A DNA stretch of 43,705 nucleotides from Purshia tridentata (lineage: Eukaryota; Streptophyta; Magnoliopsida; Rosales; Rosaceae), in assembly GCA_003254885.1 (NCBI GenBank), contig QANT01001878.1, positions 1 to 43,705 on the forward strand, in the 5' to 3' direction. A program made the translations under genes and the position numbers. Shown here piece after piece: positions 33,826 through 43,705 of this stretch (its first letter is position 1; each line of letters opens with the position of its first letter). Under the pieces are notes generated by a model, which saw only the letters and a list, made by a program, of their open reading frames with translations, ran no database searches and had not been told where the DNA came from.

Positions 33826-34638
33826 AAAGTCAAATGTCAAATAGTATCTTTCATGAGGAGATACAGTTAGACGTATTTGTATGATTCGGGATGCAATTAT
33901 AGTTTGTTTACCAGGCATGTATTATCTTATTGATTTGTTGGCTGAGTGTTAATAGTCTTCCATTGAGATTAATAAAAAGAATCAATAAATTTAGTTTGTT
34001 TTCTGATATATTTAAGATATCTTGTCTGAATCTTAAGATTAATGATAATGGGGAGCCCAATTGAAATGTAAGTAGTCCAACCAAAAAAAATGGAAGTGAT
34101 GATTTTCTTTTTCCTCTCCCTCCTCCCCTTCCAATGTTTTGTGTAGATTACAATGTCCAGGCAGTAATGAATCTAATGATATGATATTATTAGTTAAAGT
34201 GCTTCAGACCAAGATATGTCTAATACATGCCTTGCTTGATCAGATAATTAGCCAAAAGGCCAAAAAAGCTGACTTGGTCAAATTTTATCTTTTCCAGGCT
34301 TAAAGAATTCCTGTGTCGAACATTTTGAATATTAGATGATTTTTCATTTCAAGGAATAGAAAATAAGTAAATGTGAAAAAAAAAAAAATTCAATACTGAT
34401 TATAAATTTAGTGAGGAACAATCCTTTCACTACCCAAAAAATGGAACACTTTTGCATGCTGGAGCAGCTGGACTAACAGTATAAAGAGTATCCATGTGAT
34501 TGATTAGAGAAATAAAGGTAGGAATGAAATCTTTTGAAAATATTTACATGGTAACAACTTCTGTGGTTACTTTCCCTATCAATATACTAGGATGGAGCTT
34601 GCAAAAGGTCAAAATCGTAGCCACAAAGCAACAATAGC
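33826..34638. other. Convergent 3' regions of the DCN1-like and SS2 genes
   Basis: Two genes face each other across about 800 bp. A possible worn micro-insertion (AAATGTAAGTAGT, then CCAACC and an A run, then AAATGGAAGTGAT) lies near 34065-34100. No gene is seen. Confidence 0.55.
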
Positions 34639-37600
34639 TCACCATTGGTACTTTGCGGCTACAAGAACCTCCTCATAATTCTGAGCAGCATGGTCCCAAC
34701 TAAGGTCTTGCATCATCCCTCGTCTCTGGATTCCTTCCCAACTCTGCTTGAACTCTCGGTAAGTGAATAGGCAGTTCCCTAATGCATGGATTAACTTACC
34801 TGTATCAGCACTGTCAAATGTCCATCCAAGTCCTGACTCTTCATATGGATTGAAAGGCTGCACGGTGTCTCTCAGTCCACCAACAGCATGAACAACTGGA
34901 ATTGTTCCATAGCTCATAGCATATAGTTGGTTCAGTCCACAAGGCTCAAATCTCGATGGCATGAGCAAAATGTCTGCACCGGCAGTTATCCTGTGAGCTG
35001 TTTGTACAGAAAAACCAACCCATCCCCTGACCTTGTCTCGGTGATAATGTTCAACCTCCCTGAGCATCTTTTCCAGGTCAGGTCTTCCAGTGCCTAACAT
35101 GACCAGTTGCACATCCTGATCCATCATCCACGGAATTGCCTCTGCTATGAGATCAACTCCTTTCTGGTGATCCAGCCTCCCAATGAAACCAATTACAGGG
35201 ACATCCTCACGGACCGGCAAACCCAGCTCCCTCTGTAAGGCTGCCTTACACTGACTCTTGCCAGTCTTAAGTGTCTCCAGGGAGTAGTTTGTGTAACCAT
35301 CTGACGTCAAGAAAACATCAAATTGTGGGTTCCAGTCTTTCGTATCAATTCCATTAACAATGCCCCTGAATTTCCAGTCATTCTCATTTATTATCCCATG
35401 TAGTCCCCAACCACCTTCAGGTGTTTTAAGCTCCCAGGAATACCCATGACTTACAGTAACCACACGGTCTGCTGTCTTTAAACCAGCTGCAAAGATATTG
35501 AAGTGCTCACCTCCAACAGGGTCATACAGTCTGAAAAGGTCCAGGTAGTGTCCTGGAAGATCAACGTAGGAGAAATCAGCTACAGGCCCCCGACCCTGGA
35601 TAAAATAAAATAGTACATAATTCATAAAACTTGATAATTATATTCTATGCTAATAATTCTCAGTACTAAGATGACATTCAAAACCTTTAAAACAACTTAT
35701 GTTGTTTTGGACTTTTCTTGAAAAGGCAGAAATTTCCAATTAACAACGATGGAATAATCTTTCCAATGGTAAGTGGTTTTCGCACATCTTTGCTATTTAT
35801 CCATTTTGGGATGCTTATACTTTTTTACATGCAGTATAAGAATTAATATAACTCATATTGCTTTACATGTCAATTGGACAAAAAGTGTGGACAAGTCAAT
35901 CTAGTTAGTGCAATATTGTAAACAGAGGTTATTCATGCTATAGTATGACAGTTCAGCCTACTGTATAGATATTGTTTGAGCTTCCTTTCTAACCTAAAGG
36001 GTGCCGAAATAGCTCAAGTTTCCATTTGACAATAAAATGACTTAAGAATTAGATTCAGTTGAATGAATTATATCAAAGGAACAAACCTGGTGAGCTATGT
36101 TATGAATTACAAGGATTGACCTTGTATATTTCATTAATCCATTGTCTCGATAATAGGCCTTCAGATACACCGGCAACAATGCAGTATGCCAATCATTTGC
36201 AATGAAAGCCAAGTTTCCATCACCATAGCAAACTCCACCACAGGGGACATGCCAAGGGACCTGCAACAAGTATTTTTTACTGTATGGCATCTAAGCAGAT
36301 AAAAAGTAAAAAAAAAATAGAAACTGACTTCAACATAGTATTCCAGCCCAACAAAGAAAAACACTGCTTCACTATTAATAAAGACCATTTATATAGCCCA
36401 GTATTATAGGTAAGTTGCTGAGTTAACATTTCTTGCTACACGCTGCATTCCGTATTTCTGTCCTCCAAACACTAGCTTCATATAAAAATGTCTATATATT
36501 GATGAAAAACGTTAAGGCATCAGTCATGGGAACATGAAAACTGGTTTACAATATAGGAGATGGAGATCAGGGAGACCTATACCTAATTTAGGCATCGGGC
36601 AAGGGTAGTGATTTTATTAGAATTAGGGCTTTTCTTATTTTAGAGTGATTTTATTTCCTTGTCTTGGTCGGATTGTTATTAGATTGCCTACAAACCACAC
36701 CTATTTCCTTGCCAATCAATATTGAGAAGTTGTTGCCTAAAGTTTTGTCCAAGTTTGCCTTTTTATCTTTTCTCTCCCTGTTCTACATCAGAAGTCTGTT
36801 GGTGAAATGATTATTTTACACAGAATAAGCAGCAGGTGAAACTCACTGTCTGGTGAATCCACCACAGGAAGTCTGCTACAGAAAATCGAATTAGAAAACA
36901 TGTGTACTTGCTTGTGATTATTTTATTTATCTATTTGTTTATTTTTCCTTGCTTCAGAAATGAAATAGATCATGGTTAAGAGGTAAGGTGTATGCAACAC
37001 AGATTCTTTGGTCTAAATATCTGGAATCCTGAAATCTGTTTTTGCTTTATATAAGCACTAGTATCACACAAAGTAATGTTTGAGAAGGAAAAATAGGATC
37101 TGCTTATTTGACTCTATGCAAATGGGAATTGAGCCAGTGTACCTCAACAGCTGCCTTGCAAAATAACACCATGCGTTTTAATATATCCTGCACCATAAAA
37201 CCAAAGAGATGTAAGACTCAATGTGCTTTTAAGTGAAATGCAAACAACAGTGATCCATGTTACAGAAAGAAACTTAGGTTTCTAAAGGACATGATGACAC
37301 ATTGAATCATCAATGTAATAAGCAAGAATCATAGCCGAAGCACCATCAAGAATGAGAGGCCAACCAGAAGCAACATCACAGCAGAAGCACTAGAGGAAAT
37401 GAGTAGTCCCGGGCTCAGCTTTATGAAGCCGATCTTGTTAATGTTCATGCACAATTTCTATTTTTCGTTTCTAAATTCTAATCACAAATAGATTAAGATC
37501 AGAGTGTTATCAGCAAGTCCCAGTCAATTCTTACCCTGTCGTCAATAATTTCATCTAAACAACTAAATCCTGAGCTGCATAAGGATAGACAAAGCCCCTA

Positions 37601-38237
37601 CTTTGGAAGCCTAAACCCAACCTGAACTTTGTTAGGGCCATAAAAACTAAGCCCATCAGAATCCCATCTCCGGACCAAACAAATAATAAACAAATAAATT
37701 ACTATAGCCACTAGTCTTGGTTAATGAGGATTACAAATGAGATGGATACAAGAGTTCTCATGAGAAAGAGGCGCCACTAGATCAGAGTCATTCTTTTATG
37801 TGACATTGGTTCTTCAGTGGTGGTCTCTAATGATAAATCTGCTGTATTACTATTGCGAAGTAATCTAACATTTATTTAAAAAACCAATCATCTATCAGCA
37901 CAAAATTGTTTATACCACTTGAGAACCAATTGAAGCTAAAATGACAACAAATATCTCACCTCACGCTTTCCTCCGTATATATCATGCTCCATGTGACGAA
38001 ACATAGGAGAGTCAATGAAGACAAAATCTACGCCATCAATATAGGCTTGGAAGTAAGCTACTTCAAAATCCTGCAAAGTAATTTGTTACAAAATGGGCAG
38101 TTAAAGTCTATCTCATTCATTACTTGATAGAATATTAGTTACAATCAAATGCTGCAGACCTGGCCATCAACTTTATATACTTTCCGAACTCCTGCATCTT
38201 GGGGTTCAGCATAGTCGCCATAGCGAGGTGCCACAAC

Positions 38238-38286
<49 letters not shown>

Positions 38287-39832
38287 CTCAGCTCATTTTG
38301 CATGAAATTAATCAACAAGGAAACTTCCGGAATTGAGTTTCTCTTTGGTACAAGGTGAAAGAATATTTTATTCAATAGTAATACTTTCCTATTTCAAATA
38401 TTATAAGAGAAAAGCATTACCATAACCCTATGTCCACGCCGAGCCAAAGCCTTTGGTAAAGCCCCAGCAACATCTCCCAGCCCACCTACAACAAATCTTC
38501 ATTATCAGTCTCTAAATCACAGACATGCATAAGTACACACGTACGGGCACAGGCATGGGTGTTCATAAACATTTATTATGTAGCCAAAATAGTCTGCTGC
38601 ATCCATACAAGGATCATTGCCTACCCTATAAATGATATTGCCATCTCACGTTCTGGGCTTACCAAAAATTACCTGTTTTTGACCACGGAGCACATTCTGC
38701 AGCTACCAATATGACATTCATGACATTGGCGCCAGCCAAAGGAGGGGGCTTTACATCTTCACTCGTAAGATCAGTTGCATTGGCCTCCTCTAAACTTGGC
38801 TTTTTCAGATCTACACGCTCTTCATCTTCTAGAGCGGACGCCTCAGCAGTAGTTGAAATAAAAGTTGGCAGAGCATCGGACCACTCTGTCTTGGAACTAG
38901 TCTTATGCACATGCTTTGTAGACTCTACCTCGGAGGGAGCCTTATCAAAAGCATCTTTTAGAGTGGACTTCTCAGCGGTAGTTGAAACAAAAGATGGCAG
39001 AACATCAGACCTCTCTGTCCTGGAACTAGGCTTCTTCCCATGCTTCGCAGACTCTACCTCAGAGGGCGCTTCATTAAGAGGTAAAGCTTCTCCATGATCC
39101 TTGTCCATTTCATCAAATTCTCTACTAACAACAGAAGGCACAGTTTCGAATTCTTTTTCTGCAGTTGAATGACCAAAGCTGCTTGAAGCAATGCTACCAC
39201 TTTGGTCTTCAACAGTATTTTTAACACTAGCTGAAGAATTTTCTATGTTTAGAAATGAGTTTTCCCCCTGTTCAAGAGAAGCTTCGGCTTCTTCTTCATT
39301 TATAGTACTGTCTTTTATAGAAGATACCAATTTCCTTCTCTCAGCAATCTGCAAAACACAAATGTGCTTCTTTAACCCTCCTTAACTACTGAAAAAAAAA
39401 AAAGCTAACCTTTGGCCTATAACTATTATTTCCATTGTTAAAGGGAGTAATGGCAGAAATTACCTGTTGAAGTAGGTCTCTCTGCATAGCAAGAACCTTC
39501 TTACTCTTTTCAATGGTGGCCTGAAGAGCATCCTCTGACTCACCACTGTCCTCACCACTGTCCTCACCTTCCACAGAGACTTTACGAATGGCTCTAAGAG
39601 GATTAATCCTCCAAAGCTGCCCTTTTGTGCACCAACTAATCTGTCCACTACACAATCCCACGACTTCTGAGTACCTAATTGCTGAACCATTGATACCACT
39701 AACTTGAATGGACCTCCTCGGCCGATGCGTGAAGAATTCGAATCCGAGTCGTTGATTATTCATGCTGTGAAGAAGCACAGAGCTGTCAGTCTTGGTCTCT
39801 ATGATAAAAGGCAGAGACCCTAAGGAAGCCAT
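34639..39832 (-). CDS. SS2: Starch synthase 2, plastidial (GT5), 8 exons, 824 aa
   Basis: Transfers glucose from ADP-glucose to the non-reducing ends of alpha-1,4-glucans in plastids; SSII makes intermediate amylopectin chains. Exons (minus strand): 39832-39464, 39348-38673, 38485-38421, 38237-38160, 38070-37960, 37187-37143, 36260-36087 and 35595-34639; all introns are GT-AG and the frame is continuous. Exon 1 encodes the transit peptide. Residues ~124-330 are an acidic Ser/Thr/Glu-rich arm with a tandem duplication. The GT5 catalytic region starts near 331 ([19 protein letters not shown]). The KTGG motif at 347-350 straddles the exon 2/3 junction. The C-terminal lobe has [28 protein letters not shown] (from 720, with Glu723) and HAVGGL (742-747), and ends AAKYQW. 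Choice of SS2 over SS1 or GBSS rests on close match to remembered SSII sequences and the long acidic arm. Confidence 0.96.
36588..36790. repeat. Possible degraded LTR fragment in SS2 intron 6
   Basis: The stretch resembles plant copia/TRIM LTR text: an ATTTTAGAGTGATTTTATTT block, CCTACAAACC, CAATCAATATTGAGAAG, and TCTCTCCCTGTTCTACAT near the end. The usual GGTATCAGAGC primer site is absent and no clear target duplication or TG...CA ends were found. Confidence 0.25.
38240..38283. repeat. (GA)n microsatellite forming the 3' splice site of SS2 intron 3
   Basis: About 21 GA units abut the acceptor of SS2 exon 4. On the coding strand it reads (CT)n-CAG, then GTTGTGGCACC, so the repeat is the polypyrimidine tract itself. 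Confidence 0.9.
38820..39078 (-). repeat. 43-codon tandem duplication inside SS2 exon 2
   Basis: Two units at a period of 129 bp (for example AGAGCGGACGCCTCAGCAGT at 38831 and AGAGTGGACTTCTCAGCGGT at 38960). They encode [19 protein letters not shown] and [19 protein letters not shown], followed by [13 protein letters not shown] and [13 protein letters not shown]. The frame is kept. Confidence 0.85.
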
Positions 39833-40472
39833 GAGGGAGTGTTCGACGAATTGCCTCTAAGAACTACTTGAAAGAGCTCACAGGCTGAAGACAGAGATGA
39901 TTGAGCGGAAATGAAGGCAAAACCAGTTGAGGAAATTCAAATAGAAAGAAACCCAATTGAGGAAATGGTGGGTGAGTGATGGCCAAGGGAACAATGAGTG
40001 AGAATCGGAGGTGAAACTGAAGCAGCAGAAAGAGAAACCATGGACAGGAGAAGGGAAGAAGAAAAGCAAGAGCACAATCGCTGTGGAGGGTCGTTGAGAT
40101 GGGTCCCACGGGAGAGGGGGAAATCATGGAGGGGTCTATGAGGCTCAAATTGGATGGAAAACTGGGGAGCAAAGGAGTGTTGCCTAACAGTTTTGGATGA
40201 CACAAATCAAATGGCCAGAAAAAAGTCCTTCCCACACTGTGATTCTTCTGCCAGCAATTCGGGTCTGTGGGCCTGGGCTGCTTGACAAGCCCCTTGTGAC
40301 AATGCCATAAACGCATAAAATACCAACCTTTCACATTATTATGGTTATTAATATACTATCCGTTTAAAACGTGGTAGCTTAATAATGAGTCTGACTCACC
40401 GCCAACTCAGACTCTGAGTGGCACTGATCCACTTCGATCTGTAATAAGAACACAAACGAATTTCACGTTGGG

Positions 40473-40763
40473 CTATCTTTTTGTATTTGACAGTTACTTA
40501 CCCTTTTGCCTTTTTCTTCTAGTCTACATACAGTGTCTACTTGACTCTGACTTACTAAAGGCCCAAGCTATACCGACCACCCTTTACTGCTGAGTTGACC
40601 ATCCTCTCAATATTTTTCCCTTTTTTTCTCTTTTTGCCCTACAGTAAAAAACAAAAAATCTCTCTTCCTCCCTCACTATCTTTTTGTATTTGACAGTTAC
40701 TTACCCTTTTAACTTTTTCTTCTAGTCTACATACATTGTCTACTTGACTCTGACTTACTAAAA
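40473..40763. repeat. 88-bp direct repeat (two copies, offset 203 bp)
   Basis: 40473-40560 and 40676-40763 agree at about 85 of 88 positions (both contain CTATCTTTTTGTATTTGACA and CTACTTGACTCTGACTTACT). It lies about 640-930 bp upstream of the SS2 ATG, so promoter sequence is duplicated. Confidence 0.85.
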
Positions 40764-41368
40764 GGGATGATGATTGAAATTTGTGAGATGGTTTGCAACA
40801 TTAGAATAATAGAATTTAGAACAGAATTTGCATAAAGGATTTGTTTATTTTATATTCTTAAAAGGTGTACAGATTAGTCAACGGAGTAATGATAGTTTGG
40901 AGAGCCCATATATAATGGGCCAGACTTAGCTTTTTCATTATGATGGCCCATTTCTCCGCTGCTGCTAATTTGCAATTGTTAAGGGGTGATATTGTTTGAA
41001 ATGGCGTGTGGACACAATGAATTAATTAATCTTTTAGAGAAACATATAAAGCAAACTAGCTAGCAAGCAAGGCATACTAAAATAAATAAACAGCATCTCA
41101 CTGAAAAAAGTATATAAATTTAGTTCATCCAGATATTATATAGAAGACTTTATTACAGTTTAAAGTTAAAACATATTTAGCTTCTTCACTTATTGTATGT
41201 ATGTTCCCTTGTTCAGAGAATCAGTGGAGAGTCACAACACTCTGGACAATATGGCTCTGGGTTGTACAAACACAAGCAACATGCACGTGTCCCGTCACAC
41301 TCTACATTCAACAAACACAAGCCCACAGAGTCGGCCCAAAATTAGACATATACTAGGTTTTAATTTGT

Positions 41369-41408
41369 CACACACACATGTATATATATATATATACATG
41401 TGTGTGTG
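41369..41408. repeat. Self-complementary compound microsatellite
   Basis: (CA)n-CATG-(TA)8-CATG-(TG)n is a 40-bp perfect inverted repeat. Confidence 0.9.
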
Positions 41409-41611
41409 TGCGTGTTATATGATCGAAAATCAATAGGTCCATTGAAATAATTGATCAGAAATTAAGCAATATTATTAATTATACCAGCCCTGCAAAGACA
41501 TATTACATACCTTTAGTCTCGTTGACCGATGAAGAAGACATGGTGACATTGAATACATGCGAAGGATATGGGAAGTCGACTCGTTGCTTGGGTCCTCATC
41601 ATCATATTCAT

Positions 41612-42335
41612 AGGCTTAGTTTAGTATTGCTGTGAAATACAATTGCTGGGAAGTAAAACAGCTCTGAAACAAAACAGCTGTGAAGTAAAGTTAGATAAGT
41701 ATTTGGTAAACTATGTTTTCAAAATTTCTGTGCAGAATGAAGGTGTTTGGTAAATTGTAATACAAAATTGCTGTGACTGTTTATAATTACTAAAATAGAC
41801 ATAATGTTGAAAATGTTTTTAACTTATTTGTTTGGGGAAAAAAATGGCATTTTACTAGTTTATAATTTTTTGTGCACAAAACAAAATTATTAAATAAGTA
41901 TGCATATTATTTTTGTTGAAATATTTTAATTTTAATGGTATCAATAAAATATCATGATTAATAATATCAAGAACAATGAAAATAAAGAACGTACGATAGA
42001 ACATGTTGGGATATTTTTTCTGAATTTGTAAATCAAGAACAATGAAAATAAAGAACGTATGGTGGAACATGTTGGGATATTTTTTCTGAATTTGTAAAAA
42101 CATTGAGGATATAGTGGGCAAAAAAAAATTTTAAATATGGGAGCCTACAACTTTCACTCACTACAGTTTTGAAAAACAGGTTTCAAGTTGTAGTGGGTTT
42201 CTGTAGTGAGTGACCTCAAATTGTGAGTCACTACAGTTTTTTAATTTTTACCAAACGCCAAAACTGTTGTGAGTGACCTAGAATTGTCACTCACTACAGC
42301 TTTTGGATGTTTCACTGCAATCCCAAACGGAGCCT
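41612..42335. mobile_element. MITE-like element, about 724 bp, possibly hAT-related
   Basis: The ends are inverted: the left end reads AGGCTTAGTTTAGTATTGCT, and the right end in reverse complement reads AGGCTCCGTTTGGGATTGCA; both continue GTGAAA. Subterminal TTTGGTAAA and CTGTAGTGAGTGA motifs repeat in both orientations, as in hAT-derived MITEs. No transposase frame is present. I found no convincing 8-bp target duplication, so the exact ends and superfamily are tentative. Confidence 0.6.
41966..42097. repeat. 66-bp tandem duplication within the MITE-like element
   Basis: Two copies at a period of 66 bp, starting at 41966 and 42032 (both ATCAAGAACAATGAAAATAA), differ at only a few bases. The period is a multiple of three, so an antisense open frame (41855-42121) shows a 22-residue repeat; it is not a gene. 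Confidence 0.85.
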
Positions 42336-43229
42336 TAGACTCGTTGGACAGGTCTCGAGTCCACGAACCCGTAGACGCAAACTGTACATCGATTGGAGTT
42401 ATGGTGTGAAAATTATGCGCATTCAAAGTGAGAGGTAAACTTGTCAATTTTGATTTAAATTTTTTAAGATTTTAATCTAACTTTGAAAATTTCAAAAAAT
42501 TTCTATACCCGAAAAATCATCGAAATTTTACTCCTTAATAGAAATATATAATGTCCTTCGTCTCGATCTTTATCAATTGATAATTTGTTTTGAGTTTGCT
42601 TGAATTTCTACAATTTTCCATGTAATAATTGTAACAATATATTATCTCAATATTTTTTTCGGTTTTTTCCCCAAAATTTGGCGAAGGATTAAGGTTGAGC
42701 AGCATCCAAAAAAAAAAAAAAACTAATCAATGAAATAATGATCTTTATTCCCTGTGCTTGCACCAATTATATACAATATCCTAACATGAAGTGAATAGTT
42801 TTTGCTCTGTATATGACCACTTTCAGTTCTTAATTATCACCTGTTTCGTTGCTAAAACTTTCAGTAGCTATAAATAGCAGTAAATAGTAGATACGAGTCC
42901 AATCAATACAAATCTAACAATATTTCTTTATTTTTTTAATTTTAATTCCAAAATTTAAAAAGCAAAAGACAACTATTGATTATGTAATATAAGGCCTAGA
43001 TTAATAGACCATAATATTGTATTGCTTCGGAGCACTTCCACTACCACTGCTACCTTCATCATCCCTATAATTACTACCGTTGTTGTTCCATCACTACTAT
43101 GGTCATGAAGTTGGCCTCCAATACATACATTACTAACTTTTTGTTAGGAATTGTAGATCAAATAGTTAATTAGTGCTCCGTCCATAAAAAAAGTTCATTA
43201 AGAACTAGGTTAATGGCGGAGCCACGACT

Positions 43230-43624
43230 TTAAATTGGCTTTTTTATTCAAATACCACATGAACTATAGGAGGTGTGCTTGCATACTACTTAAACTTTTT
43301 TTTTTACTATTTATCAACTGAAGTTATCAATATGTGCTAATGTATGCCAATATGGCACCTTCAATCAATTTTTCTGTTAAATCATCAATTTTTTTCTCAA
43401 AATTTCTATTTTACTCTCAAGTATAATTAAGAAAAACGAAATCTTTTTAATGGCAAATTTAGAAGTTGGAGAAAAAAGTTGATGATTTAACAGAAAAATT
43501 CATTGTAGGTGCCACATTAGCACATTAATAATTATAGGTGGTGAATAGTAAAATAAAAATTTAAGTAATACGGGAACACACTTCCTATAGTCAAGTGGTA
43601 TTTACGTAAAAAAGCCTTTTAAAT
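43230..43624. mobile_element. Foldback MITE-like element with long inverted arms
   Basis: The left arm (about 43230-43398) and right arm (about 43470-43624) are diverged reverse complements over most of their length. Pairs include GGCTTTTTTA with TAAAAAAGCC-type ends, AACTATAGGAGGTGTG with CACTTCCTATAGT, and ATTTTTCTGTTAAATCATCA... with TGATTTAACAGAAAAA. The loop is about 70 bp. There is no coding capacity. A transcript through it would form a long hairpin. Confidence 0.75.
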
Positions 43625-43705
43625 TTACGTGAGTTATAGTAGAATGATGAACTGTTTATAGTAGGACTGGTTGTGTGCTATAATTGAATTTAACATGATT
43701 TAAAC

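Larger units (their letters stand above)
39833..43705. other. SS2 upstream region and repeat-rich distal DNA
   Basis: No gene is supported; frames at 39864-40334, 41197-41436, 41855-42121 and 42241-42447 lie in the promoter or in repeats. Nearest the gene is the SS2 leader and promoter, with an inverted pair GAGTCTGA (40387) / TCAGACTC (40407). Beyond lie an 88-bp direct repeat, a palindromic microsatellite and two MITE-like elements. The last 80 bp show nothing. Confidence 0.6.

Noticed and set aside
36588..36790. Complete solo LTR in SS2 intron 6
   Set aside because: No clear TG...CA ends, primer site or target duplication; kept only as a low-confidence fragment.
1..43705. tRNA, rRNA or CRISPR-like arrays
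   Set aside because: No tRNA-like cloverleaf with a T-loop motif, no rRNA text and no spaced regular repeats were found by eye; a tRNAscan run would settle the tRNA question.

Overview
This is nuclear DNA of a flowering plant, a eudicot. Genes are sparse and split by GT-AG introns, intergenic DNA is strongly A+T-rich, and MITE-like repeats are present. The protein set is plant-specific: alpha-expansin, DYW-type PPR editing factors, a CYCLING DOF factor and a plastid starch synthase. The style suggests Rosaceae (for example Prunus), but I cannot prove this from sequence alone. Two undetermined bases sit in a long T run at 28872-28873.

Layout. 1-3505: A+T-rich DNA upstream of an EXPA8-like alpha-expansin (3506-4436, +, three exons). 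6947-9064 (+): intronless DYW PPR gene, EMB2744/At5g39680-like. 9653-10240 (-): two-EF-hand calmodulin-like protein of the CML45/46 type. 12595-13039 (-): a three-exon gene, assembled here by hand, for an 81-residue secreted-peptide precursor with a PSY-like DY motif; no single ORF reveals it. 16772-19616 (-): two-exon CYCLING DOF FACTOR, CDF2-like. 23426-24121 (+): two-TM protein of the misnamed 'L34e superfamily' (At3g01170-like). 26537-28654 (+): second DYW PPR gene (At5g50390/EMB3141-like). 30153-33825 (+): nine-exon DCN1-like/AAR3-like neddylation factor. 34639-39832 (-): eight-exon starch synthase 2. 39833-43705: repeat-rich, with two MITE-like elements.

The genes do not form one pathway; this is ordinary mixed eukaryotic gene order. 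From memory of Arabidopsis numbering, two conserved micro-blocks appear: At5g39660 (CDF2) / At5g39670 (CML46) / At5g39680 (EMB2744), and At3g01170 / At3g01180 (SS2). The new peptide gene lies inside the first block, between CML and CDF.

The best leads are: (1) the unlisted secreted-peptide gene; (2) a recurring family of very small insertions, a homopolymer A/T run joined to a TTGGCC-like core of about 8 nt, flanked by 14-17 bp direct repeats at five loci, which look like target-primed reverse transcription events that kept almost only the tail; (3) a (CT)n microsatellite that is itself the polypyrimidine tract of a starch synthase 3' splice site; (4) a 43-codon tandem duplication in the starch synthase N-terminal arm.
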